From NCBI GenBank assembly GCA_965261065.1, contig OZ253444.1:7998001-8062000 (forward strand): a DNA stretch of 64,000 nt, given 5' to 3'. Below, piece by piece: positions 8,531 through 16,245 of the stretch. The notes beneath the pieces were generated by a model. That model searched no databases and was not told the DNA's origin. It saw only the letters and a program-made list of their open reading frames with translations. A program made the position numbers and the translations under genes. Within the stretch, counting starts at the first letter, position 1; every line of letters begins with the position of its first letter. Origin of the DNA: JAKZVK01 sp965261065 (GTDB taxonomy: Bacteria > Acidobacteriota > Terriglobia > Bryobacterales > UBA6623).

Positions 8531-9772
8531 ATGACACAATTCTCCCGCCGTACCTTCCTTTCCTCGCTCGCGACTGCGGCCGTCCCCGCCTGGCTCGCCG
8601 GCTTTCACCAACTCAGCGCCAGCCACTACGGCAAGGTCAAGATCACCGACATCAAGACGATGATGCTGCAAGGCCCGCGTACGTACACGCTTGTCCGCAT
8701 CGACACCGACGCGGGCATCTCCGGAATGGCCGAAGCGTACGGCTCGCCCGGCCTCGGCGTCAGAGAAGCGATCCACGGCGTGAAAGAGAGCCTCATCGGA
8801 AAAGACCCGCTCGAGATCGACCGCCTCTACACCGGCTACCGCTACACCGACGGCAGCGCTCACCACCAGCAGCGGGCCATGAGCGGCATCGAGATGGCGC
8901 TGTGGGACTTGGCGGGCAAGATCCTCGACGTCCCGACGCACACCCTGCTCGGCGGCAAGTTCCGCGACAAGGTGCGCCTCTACGACCACAACACGCCGCG
9001 CAATTACTTTGACAAGGCCTACCTGCGGGACTGGGCGCAGCAGGTGAAAGAGGCGCCAAGCGGCATCACGATGCACAAGTTCGGCCCGATCCGGAACCGC
9101 CCGTCTGACGACTTCGGCCGCGACCCGTCAAACCGCATGCTGTCGAGCGCCGAAGTACGCCGCATCCGGCAAGGGTATGAGAACTGCCGGGAAGCGCTCG
9201 GCTTCGAGCACGACATCCTGATCGGATGCCATTGGGAATTCGATCTGCGCAGCTCGATCGACTTCGCCGAAGCGCTGCGGGACGTGAAGCCGAAGTTTCT
9301 CGAAGACCCGTTGCCGGTCGCCTACTCGGAAAGCTGGAAGCGACTCGCGAACATGTCGCCGGTCCCCATCTGCACGGGTGAGAATTGGTTTCGCCGGGCC
9401 GAGGCGCTGCCGTTCATCGTCAACGCCGCGCTCGACATCATCCACCCCGACCTGCGCAACTCCGGCGGCTTCTTGGAGAACAAGCGCATGGCCGATCTCG
9501 CCGACCTCTACTTCATCCCGGTGGCGAATCACAATACTGGCAGCATCGTAAACGGCATGGCGACCACCCACTGGGCTTCCACCATCCGCGACTACTTCGC
9601 CTGCGAAACCGTCTTCTTCCGCCGCGACTGGATGGACGATGTCATCGTTCATGACAAACCCTTGTGTGTAGATGGCTTTGTGACAGTGCCGGATAAGCCG
9701 GGTTTGGGCATCGAGCTTGATCCCGATGTCGTGAAGGCCCATCTGGCAGAGGGCGAGACTTGGTGGGGGTAA
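8531..9772 (+). CDS. Tat-exported enolase-superfamily (mandelate racemase/muconate lactonizing) enzyme
   Basis: This 413-residue enzyme has the two-domain fold of the mandelate racemase subgroup, which abstracts the alpha proton of a carboxylate substrate bound to Mg. The N-terminus FSRRTFLSSLATAAVPAWLAG is a textbook twin-arginine signal, so the mature protein should be periplasmic. The capping domain runs to about residue 130 (MSGIEMALWDLAGK). Barrel motifs include GCHWEFD, FLEDPLPV and TGENWF, the last two giving the acidic metal ligands, and VANHNTGS with the likely catalytic histidine. The first ligand position is in GCHWEFD rather than the usual DxN. Related genes lie at 2875 and 16246; the three are divergent rather than recent duplicates. 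Likely role: dehydration or epimerisation of a sugar acid. Confidence 0.9.
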   Translation: MTQFSRRTFLSSLATAAVPAWLAGFHQLSASHYGKVKITDIKTMMLQGPRTYTLVRIDTDAGISGMAEAYGSPGLGVREAIHGVKESLIGKDPLEIDRLYTGYRYTDGSAHHQQRAMSGIEMALWDLAGKILDVPTHTLLGGKFRDKVRLYDHNTPRNYFDKAYLRDWAQQVKEAPSGITMHKFGPIRNRPSDDFGRDPSNRMLSSAEVRRIRQGYENCREALGFEHDILIGCHWEFDLRSSIDFAEALRDVKPKFLEDPLPVAYSESWKRLANMSPVPICTGENWFRRAEALPFIVNAALDIIHPDLRNSGGFLENKRMADLADLYFIPVANHNTGSIVNGMATTHWASTIRDYFACETVFFRRDWMDDVIVHDKPLCVDGFVTVPDKPGLGIELDPDVVKAHLAEGETWWG

Positions 9773-9977
9773 GGTGGTTGGCTGTGCAGGCTCGCGGTTA
9801 AGTGCAGCGGTCCCTGAAGCTAGTCAGCATCGGAGCGCGAAATCCGGAGGCATGCGGTTCTGTAATCCGATAAGATGCGGATCATTCTGAAACGATGCAA
9901 CTCGCCCGCGTCCCCTGGGATGCGGTAGACTCAAGCTCGCTTGGGCCTTTGCCCGCGGGAGTGACGCCACGCGGACC

Positions 9978-10523
9978 CTGATCAAGACGCTTGTCGTACT
10001 GGCACTCGCAAGCGGCATCACCCTGGGCGGCGACCACGAAACCGCTGCGCCCGAGGCGACCGAGCCCGACCCTTCGCTGACGCCCGAGCAGGTCATCGCC
10101 ATCCAGCTTCACGCGCTACAAAACACCAGCCGGCTGGAGAACGACCGCGGCATCGAGATCACTTTCAACTTCGCCTCGCCGGCCAACCGCGCGATGACCG
10201 GCCCGTTGCCCCGATTCATCAGCATGCTGAGGAACCCACTCTACAGCACCATGCTCGATTTCGAGTCATACGAAACGGCGCAGATTGAACGTGACGGGGA
10301 GAGGGTGCAACAGAGGGTCACGTTGCTCCACAAAGAGGGGCGCCACAAGCAGGGCCGGCGCGCGATTTTCATATGGGTCCTCTCGAAGCAGAAGGAGGCC
10401 CCCTACGTGAATTGCTGGATGACCGACGGGGTGATACGGGTGAACCCCGAGGACGGCGCATCGCAGGTGGCGGAGGTCGACACGGCGGTCGATCCCTCCG
10501 GAAGGTTGCGACCCGCGGACTGA
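9978..10523 (+). CDS. DUF4864-like exported protein, unusual start
   Basis: The frame encodes about 181 residues from a CTG at 9978. Only the segment after the ATG at 10194 is an ordinary ATG frame, but family-like sequence begins well before it: LTPEQVIAIQLHALQ, then GIEITFNFASPANRAMTGPLPRF, which matches the DUF4864 start (search for a pair of helices, then the FASPANR motif). Residues 2-17 after the CTG (IKTLVVLALASGITLG) form a signal peptide. No ATG, GTG or TTG exists in frame upstream of 10194 after the last convincing reading, so the start is either CTG or has been lost. The rest runs through NCWMTDGVIRVNPEDG to the stop. The downstream oxidase gene begins 21 bases later. Function of the family is unknown. 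Confidence 0.65.
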   Translation: MIKTLVVLALASGITLGGDHETAAPEATEPDPSLTPEQVIAIQLHALQNTSRLENDRGIEITFNFASPANRAMTGPLPRFISMLRNPLYSTMLDFESYETAQIERDGERVQQRVTLLHKEGRHKQGRRAIFIWVLSKQKEAPYVNCWMTDGVIRVNPEDGASQVAEVDTAVDPSGRLRPAD

Positions 10524-10544
10524 GCCACCGGTGGGCCTCGACTG

Positions 10545-11795
10545 ATGCCTCCACGTAGTGATGTCGTCATTGTCGGCGGCGGCGTCATCGGTTGCGCCTG
10601 CGCGTATTTCCTGACTCGCCGCGGCGTCTCGGTCACGCTGATCGAGAAGGGCGCGGTTGGGTACGGATGCTCGTACGGCAACGCGGGGTGGATCGTTCCC
10701 AGCCACTCGCTGCCGCTTCCCATGCCCGGCATGCTGCGGCAGGTAACGAAGTGGCTGCTGCGGCCGGACTCGCCGCTCTACATCAAGCCGCGTCTCGACG
10801 CCGACCTCGCTCGCTGGTTGCTAAGTTTCTTGTTGTATTCGACCCACCGTCATGTGCGCCACGCCGCGCCGGTCCTGGCCGGGCTGGCCCGCCACAGCTT
10901 AGAGCTGTTTCAAGACTTTGTTGAGGAGTACGGCGCCGAATCGATCCACTTTCGCCAGGCCGGGCTGCTGTACGCCTGCAATGCGCAAAGCGGGTTGGTC
11001 AAAGCTCGTGAGGAGTTGAAGGTGGTTGGAGAGCTGGGTGTCGCGGGCCGCATGCTCGACGCCGATGAGCTGCGCGAAAAAGAACCGGCCCTGACGGGGC
11101 CGCTCACCGGCGGCGTTTGGTACGAGGGCGAAGCCCACGCCGAGCCGTTGAAGACGGTCGAGAAACTGGCCGACCTGGCGGCCAAGCAGGGCGCGTCAAT
11201 TGTCCCCGAAACGGAGGTGCAGGCGATCGAAACCGACGGTCGAAGCGTCACGGCGTTGCGTACCGCGCGTGGCCGGATTGAAGGTGAACAGTTCGTGCTG
11301 GCAGCCGGGTCTTGGACGCCACGATTGGCTCGTCCGCTCAAGCTGCGGGTTCCCATCGAGGCCGGCAAGGGGTACGCTCTGATTGTCGATCCGGTCTCTC
11401 CGGAGTTAACGACCCCCACCGTGCTTGTCGAGAAGCGTGTCGGCCTGACGCCGCGCGACGGCTCGATGCGGATGGCCGGGACGATGGAGTTGGCCGGCCT
11501 CGATGAGTCGATCACGCGGCGCCGGGTGGATGCGATCGTGCGGGCGGCGCGTGAGTTTGTGAGCTTACCCCAAGAGCCACGGATTCTCGAGACCTGGCGC
11601 GGGCTGCGGCCCTGCACGCCCGACGGCATTCCGATGATCGGTCCGGCGAACGGTTGGGACAACCTAACAATCGCCGCCGGCCACGCCATGCTGGGGCTGA
11701 CGATGTCGCTGGCGACCGGAGAACTCGTGGCCGACCTTTGCACCGGCGAAACGCCCGCCGTTGACCCGGCGCCCTTTCGTCCCACGCGTTTCTGA
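10545..11795 (+). CDS. DadA-like FAD-dependent amino acid oxidase/dehydrogenase
   Basis: A 416-residue flavoprotein of the DAO family. The FAD-binding dinucleotide fold is at the N-terminus (VVIVGGGVIGCACAYFL, followed about 20 residues later by the acidic LIEK end), and the family C-terminal motif is RPCTPDGIPMIGP with GHAMLGLTMSLATGELVADL. The segment GNAGWIVPSHSLPLPMPGML is characteristic of the DadA small-subunit group rather than glycine oxidase. Likely reaction: oxidative deamination of D-amino acids, with electrons passed to the respiratory chain. It follows the DUF4864-like gene closely on the same strand and ends convergently with the lipoprotein operon. Hydroxyproline or glycine-oxidase-type activity is an alternative. 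Confidence 0.88.
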   Translation: MPPRSDVVIVGGGVIGCACAYFLTRRGVSVTLIEKGAVGYGCSYGNAGWIVPSHSLPLPMPGMLRQVTKWLLRPDSPLYIKPRLDADLARWLLSFLLYSTHRHVRHAAPVLAGLARHSLELFQDFVEEYGAESIHFRQAGLLYACNAQSGLVKAREELKVVGELGVAGRMLDADELREKEPALTGPLTGGVWYEGEAHAEPLKTVEKLADLAAKQGASIVPETEVQAIETDGRSVTALRTARGRIEGEQFVLAAGSWTPRLARPLKLRVPIEAGKGYALIVDPVSPELTTPTVLVEKRVGLTPRDGSMRMAGTMELAGLDESITRRRVDAIVRAAREFVSLPQEPRILETWRGLRPCTPDGIPMIGPANGWDNLTIAAGHAMLGLTMSLATGELVADLCTGETPAVDPAPFRPTRF

Positions 11796-11930
11796 TAGAG
11801 CCACACTAGCCGGCTCTGCGGGTGCCGCCTCCGAAGGGAACTCTCCCTCCCCTAGGGGAACCCAGCGGGTCCTCCGACGCCTTTTCCCTTCAAGGGGAGA
11901 TCATGCGGGTCTGACTAGCGAGACCCCGAT

Positions 11931-12299
11931 TCAGGACGCCTTCACGTCCCTTGTGTTGCTGTCCAGGGTGTCGAAGGTATCCGCGATCAGCTTCAGGCCC
12001 GCCGCGCCCGCCGCGTCCTCAACGGAGATCTGCTTGACTTTGGCGAGGAGTTCCTTGACGGCGGCAATCTCTTCAGGAGTGGGCGCTCTCACCACCACGT
12101 CTGCGGCCTCGAGCTCGAGCCGGATCTGGGTGAAGGTCTGCTTTCTCTGAAGCGCGCGAGTCCGCAGCCTCACGGACTGAGACACGTCCTCGCCGAGTTC
12201 CCGCTGCAGCTCGACCACTCCGTTGAGCTTCAGCAACGTCTGGTTGCAGACCTCTTCGGCTGCGGAGATGGCTTCGAGTGCATCCGTGTTCTGGCTCAT
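11931..12299 (-). CDS. Hypothetical helical protein, third gene of lipoprotein operon
   Basis: A 122-residue, almost entirely helical protein of unknown family. There is no signal peptide or membrane segment, so it is probably cytoplasmic, unlike its two operon partners. Heptad-like spacing of Leu/Val/Ile through residues 10-95 (ELQRELGEDVSQ, RALQRKQTFTQIRLELEAADV, EIAAVKELLAKVKQIS) suggests coiled-coil assembly. It is the last gene of a minus-strand cluster, 49 bases after the 183-residue lipoprotein, and ends convergently with the DadA-like gene. An AAAGGAAAGG-type ribosome site precedes the ATG. No function can be assigned. Confidence 0.7.
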   Translation of the reverse strand: MSQNTDALEAISAAEEVCNQTLLKLNGVVELQRELGEDVSQSVRLRTRALQRKQTFTQIRLELEAADVVVRAPTPEEIAAVKELLAKVKQISVEDAAGAAGLKLIADTFDTLDSNTRDVKAS

Positions 12300-12348
12300 G
12301 TTTGGGACCTTTCCTTTCGTCTGAAGAAGGTTGTATGGCTAATCGTCT

Positions 12349-12900
12349 CTATTGGCCTGGCGTCGCCTGCGCGGCCTCGAAGTCCTTGTAGGTCGAGTCC
12401 ACAAAGCCGGCCGCGAACTTGGCCAACGCGGCTTTGCTCTGGGCCTCGCTCAACACGCGCAGCTTCTTGAGCAGGGCGTCAATCTGTCCGGAGCTGGCAT
12501 CCAGTGTTGTCTCGACCTGCGCAAGCTGATCGGCGACCTCATCGATTCTGGTTTGGCGGGAGCTCTCTTTGGCCAACCAGTCCTCCAGGAAGGCGGTAAG
12601 GAAGGTCTCGATGTCAGTCTGGCCTGTCTTGTTGGCCGCCGCGAACGCCCTGGCTTCCTTCTCGAGGAGAAGCTGGAAGTCGTCCCGCCGGGCCTGGAAG
12701 AGCACGTCGGCCAGGAGCTCTTGCTGCTTCCGGTAGTAGGCCGATTCTGCCCCCGCCTTCTCTTGGACCTCGAGCTTGACCGCCAGGAGCTGGTCCGCCG
12801 CGCTTCGCGCGCTGGTGCGCATCAGGGCCTGGGTCTGGCAACCGGAGGCGAGCAGGCCCACGGTACCAAGAGCGTATCCGACCATGACGTTTTTCTTCAT
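12349..12900 (-). CDS. Small helical lipoprotein, second gene of operon
   Basis: A 183-residue lipoprotein. The signal MKKNVMVGYALGTVGLLASGC ends in a lipobox (LASGC) with Cys21 as the lipidated residue. The remainder is helical and charged (SARSAADQLLAVKLEVQEKAG, YYRKQQELLADVLFQARRDDF, RIDEVADQLAQVETTLDASSG), with likely coiled coils and no recognised domain. It starts 27 bases after the larger lipoprotein gene and precedes a soluble helical protein, so the three are probably one operon. A strong AGGAGGA site precedes the start. By signal type it is anchored in the inner or outer membrane facing the periplasm. I do not recognise the family. Confidence 0.75.
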   Translation of the reverse strand: MKKNVMVGYALGTVGLLASGCQTQALMRTSARSAADQLLAVKLEVQEKAGAESAYYRKQQELLADVLFQARRDDFQLLLEKEARAFAAANKTGQTDIETFLTAFLEDWLAKESSRQTRIDEVADQLAQVETTLDASSGQIDALLKKLRVLSEAQSKAALAKFAAGFVDSTYKDFEAAQATPGQ

Positions 12901-12927
12901 GTCGACGTCCTCCTCGTTCAGCGCTCG

Positions 12928-14217
12928 CTAGAGCTGGGTCGCGATGGCGCCGGTGGCCAGAACGTTCGCCGCCATGAGCACCATCTGTGCCGCCTGCTGC
13001 GGAGTTACACCGCCCTGGTAGTAGATCCGAAGCGCCTCCGTAACCTGCCCGACCAGATCGATCCGTTGCCGGCTGTTGATCCGGGACAGGCGGACGCTGT
13101 GTAGGTGCAGCTCGGCGGCGGCCGCTACCGCCTGCTGCGAGTCGAAGATGTTCTCGTCAAAGAGTATGACGCCCAGCGAGCCGATGAACTTCCCTGCCTC
13201 GATGCCGAAGCGCTCCTGAATCGCCTTCGTGCAGCTCTCAGAAACCCCGGTCGGGTTCGCGGCGTCCGCGAGCGATTTCTCGACGAACTGCGCAAGGGTT
13301 GCGGCGTCCGCCCAATTTTTTTGCCGGCAGGTCTTGCGCTCGAGTACTCTCTTACTAGCAGGAGCCCTGCCCAGGCGCTCCCTCGCTTGTTGGTACTCCT
13401 CGTCGGATGCCACCAGGATCAGGGTCGGCAAGAAGAGCTCACCGGGGTAGAGCTCGTCGCGCCTGGTGAGGCCCTTCTGAACGGCCTGCATGGCATCCAG
13501 GTGCCGGCGCATCTCCTTTAGCCGCTCCTTCTCTGAAGCCGCCAGATCCTGGCCAGCCTGCAGAAGCAGCCGGCTGCTTTCCTGCACCAGGGGATCGCTT
13601 CCGACGTTCTTGATGAACTCCTTTGCATTGGTGACGCCGGCGGCGACAGCGGTCTGAATGCCGGCTTCGTTGGGCTTGCTGTCCGTGCCCTTCATCGAAC
13701 TCATCGCCTCGCCGATGTTGGCCTGGACCTTGGTGACCTGCTGAAGGCGCTTCTCGACAACAGCAAGCACGGTCTCGATCTTCGAATCCGCCGGCTCCTC
13801 CATGCCCTGGATGGCCGCTTGCCGCTTGAGATTCGTCTTCACACCCTCGGCAGCCCTTTGGGCCAAAGAGTCGACCAGACTCCTCGCTTCCAGATGATCG
13901 CTCAGCGCGGTCATCAACTCCTCGGCGAGCTCCTCTCTGGTCATTTCACTGAATGCCGCAAGAAAGGCCTCCTTCCGATTCGCGTACAAGTAGTCGTTCG
14001 CCAGCTTACGGGCCTTCGCGACGGCGCCGATGCCGTCTTCCATCGCCGCAAAGGGATCGGTCTCCGACGAGCGTAGTGTCTCGGCCAGCTTGGCCGCCTC
14101 GTCGGCGACTTTCCTCCGCTGATCGTTTTGGAGGCGAAGCGCCGCGCACCCGCTAAGGATCACCGCCAGCACGCATGCAACAAGCGCCATCGACCGGAAT
14201 CTGGTTACCTTCCCCAT
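12928..14217 (-). CDS. Helical lipoprotein, first gene of operon
   Basis: A 429-residue lipoprotein of unknown family. The open frame extends to 14457, but that extension reads into the neighbouring insertion sequence; the ATG at 14217 has an AGGAAGGA ribosome site and yields a proper signal (MALVACVLAVILSGC, lipobox LSGC). The body is mainly helical, with long charged segments (ARKLANDYLYANRKEAFLAAF, REELAEELMTALSDHLEARS, ERLKEMRRHLDAMQAVQKGL), two cysteines near residues 295 and 325, and a small-residue C-terminal tail (QQAAQMVLMAANVLATGAIA). The three genes of this cluster show no homology I can name and look like one module. The ISNCY element ends 84 bases upstream and may have replaced its promoter. 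Confidence 0.75.
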   Translation of the reverse strand: MGKVTRFRSMALVACVLAVILSGCAALRLQNDQRRKVADEAAKLAETLRSSETDPFAAMEDGIGAVAKARKLANDYLYANRKEAFLAAFSEMTREELAEELMTALSDHLEARSLVDSLAQRAAEGVKTNLKRQAAIQGMEEPADSKIETVLAVVEKRLQQVTKVQANIGEAMSSMKGTDSKPNEAGIQTAVAAGVTNAKEFIKNVGSDPLVQESSRLLLQAGQDLAASEKERLKEMRRHLDAMQAVQKGLTRRDELYPGELFLPTLILVASDEEYQQARERLGRAPASKRVLERKTCRQKNWADAATLAQFVEKSLADAANPTGVSESCTKAIQERFGIEAGKFIGSLGVILFDENIFDSQQAVAAAAELHLHSVRLSRINSRQRIDLVGQVTEALRIYYQGGVTPQQAAQMVLMAANVLATGAIATQL

Positions 14218-14301
14218 CGGATTTTCCTTCCTTGCGAAAGAATATCGGTGCTCAATGCCATAACAGATCGCAGGGAAGCCCGCAACTCCGAGGAAGCACA
14301 T

Positions 14302-15899
14302 TGTCAACGCCCAATAGAAATGTCCCCCTCGGTAGCTCGATAGAAGTGTCCCCTTGTGTTTCTTGTTCGTAGGAGAGATATCGTCGTCGTCGGGGCTGTG
14401 GAACTGTGGGAATCGCGTAGCGATTTCCAAGGGGCGGTGGGAAGGGTGGAAAACCATCCACCGCTCCTCGAACCCGGTACTGCTGCCTCGAGAGATTTTC
14501 CACGCTTTCCATCCGACCCGGCATTTCCACAGCCCTCTTATGTATTCGCAGCCCGTTTTTTCCGTAACACAGCTCGCCGCCAGGGGTGGTCCGCCGCCGG
14601 CTTGCGCCCGCCCCCCGGACGCTGCTGTGGTGCTGGCTTCGTCCGCAGCTGTGGCGTCGGCGTGGCGATCACGTCGTGCTCGATCTCGTGCCCGTCAAAC
14701 CTCACCTGCAAGCTCTCATCGCGCCACTGTTGGACCGTCACCCGTGCCCCCGCCCCCACGCCCTGGTTGCGTTTCGGCTTCAACTGCAAACAACGATTCT
14801 CGAAACGCACCACCCGGTCGTTGCTCACCACCCGTTCGTACTCGCAACAGAACACCCCTCGCAGCTCGGTGCCGCGGGGGAGCGCCTGGTGAAAGTCCGC
14901 TGCCGCCGCCGGCTCACAGGCGAAGCGCTCGTTGTGCTCGGCCAGGTACTCCTCGTCGAGATAACGGTTCGCCGCCTCGTACTCGACGATCCCGCGCAGC
15001 CGCATCTTCTTGATCAGGCGGTCTTGGTGCGTGCCGTGATGGCGCTCCACTCGGCCCTTGGCTTGCGGCGAGGAAGCCGCCATGATCGTAATGCCGAGCT
15101 TGGCACACATGCGCCCGAACTGCGTCTCGGGCTTGATGCCTGCCAGCGCTTCCCGCGACGTCGGCTGGCGCTGGTAGACGTTTTTCCAGTCGCAGTACAA
15201 CGCCTTGGGAACGTCGTGTTGACGTACCCAGGCTGCGAGCAGATCGGCCGCGGCCCAGGTCGTTTCCTGGTCCGAGAAACGGCACAGCGCCACACCGGTC
15301 GCGTCATCGACGAAGTTCATCAGACAGGCTTTCGGGCCGCGTTCTTCCAGCCAGTGGTGGTGCGAACCGTCGAGTTGAATCAGCTCGCCGAAGTGCGCTT
15401 TGCGTTGGCGCCGGGTGCGATGCGGTTGGCGCTTGCGACGGCGGCTCCACAGACCCGCGGCGAGCATCCAGCGCCGCAGTGTTTCGCGCGGCACTTCCAG
15501 GCCGTGGTCGGCTGCCAGATGTTCCGACGCCAGCGTCGGCCCGAAGCGCTCGTGCCCCTCGCCCGCATAGTTCTCGCGCACCAACTCGAGAACCTGCTGG
15601 CGTCGCTTCTGATCGGCTCGGTTCGAAGCACGGCCGACGTTACCGTGCACCAAAGCCTTGGCCCCGCCCGCACGGTAACGCTTCTTCAGACGCTTCGCAT
15701 GGCGGTAGCTGACCTCCAGCAGCTCGGCGGCTTCGGTCAACTTCAGTTCCCCTCGTTTCACTCGGCTCAGCACTTCGCCGCGCCTCAACTCCTTGGCACT
15801 CATCCATGTCCTTCCCACTCTCGGCTCCTCCTTCGGAGCCTCAGAGTAGGGGACATTTCTATTGGGCGCTCAAGGGGACATTATCATTGGGCTTCAACA
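14302..15899 (-). mobile_element. ISNCY/IS1202-like insertion sequence, copy 1 (1598 bp)
   Basis: Bounded by imperfect terminal repeats: on the element's own strand the left end begins TGTTGAAGCCCAAT and the right end, reversed, TGTCAACGCCCAAT. A 16-bp direct repeat CTCCGAGGAAGCACAT flanks it (14286-14301 and 15900-15915). Length and sequence match the copies at 22265 and 32052. Each end carries two tandem copies of a motif ending in TGTCCCC. A noncoding tail of about 235 bp follows the transposase gene. Confidence 0.93.
14538..15818 (-). CDS. ISNCY (IS1202 group) transposase, copy 1
   Basis: The 426-residue transposase begins with a helix-turn-helix (ELRRGEVLSRVKRGELKLTE, EVSYRHAKRLKKRYR) and a second winged-helix region, followed by the DDE integrase core: D in LIQLDGSHHHW, D in ALYCDWKN and E in KGRVERHHGTHQD. 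These are the spacing and motifs of the IS1202-type ISNCY transposases. The C-terminal region is basic and ends RKKRAANT. Compared with the other two copies this one has QHDVP instead of QHGVP and keeps the CDWKN motif, so it appears active. The frame is complete. Confidence 0.92.
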   Translation of the reverse strand: MGRTWMSAKELRRGEVLSRVKRGELKLTEAAELLEVSYRHAKRLKKRYRAGGAKALVHGNVGRASNRADQKRRQQVLELVRENYAGEGHERFGPTLASEHLAADHGLEVPRETLRRWMLAAGLWSRRRKRQPHRTRRQRKAHFGELIQLDGSHHHWLEERGPKACLMNFVDDATGVALCRFSDQETTWAAADLLAAWVRQHDVPKALYCDWKNVYQRQPTSREALAGIKPETQFGRMCAKLGITIMAASSPQAKGRVERHHGTHQDRLIKKMRLRGIVEYEAANRYLDEEYLAEHNERFACEPAAAADFHQALPRGTELRGVFCCEYERVVSNDRVVRFENRCLQLKPKRNQGVGAGARVTVQQWRDESLQVRFDGHEIEHDVIATPTPQLRTKPAPQQRPGGGRKPAADHPWRRAVLRKKRAANT

Positions 15900-15915
15900 C
15901 TCCGAGGAAGCACAT

Positions 15916-16245
15916 GTGCGGCCCTTTTGCCGGGCAACAAGAAATAATTCACCACTTTTTGAGCGGCTTTTCGAGCAGTGCATGGCAGTCCACCCACTGG
16001 GTGTCAGGAACAACAAGTCTCAAACGCCCCTACCGGGGCTAGGAACCGTGCGCGAACGCATCGACCTGCACCATGAGCAGGTGCGTGGGAGCAGGTGCGG
16101 GCTTCCAGCGGTGTCAACCGCGGACCCCGTTTTTTCACAGACCCGTAAGGAAGCGGTCCGGCACGAACCCTGACGCAACTCGAAGGCCTCTACTTAGTCC
16201 TACGATGCCTCCGAAGGTACACTGGGATACGGGTGAACCCGACTC
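15916..16245 (+). other. Intergenic region, no gene
   Basis: No credible frame on either strand. It holds a short stem-loop (ACCTGC/GCAGGT near 16065-16085). Before IS copy 1 inserted, this stretch was joined to the upstream region of the lipoprotein operon and so may contain that operon's original promoter. Confidence 0.4.

Noticed and set aside
14586..15947. Long opposite-strand frames over each ISNCY transposase
   Set aside because: They recur in all three copies because the transposase sequence recurs; the translation has no domain and the sense strand holds a clear DDE transposase.
15916..16245. A tRNA or other stable RNA in the gap before the 16246 gene
   Set aside because: No cloverleaf-compatible arms or TpsiC loop; only a short isolated stem-loop.
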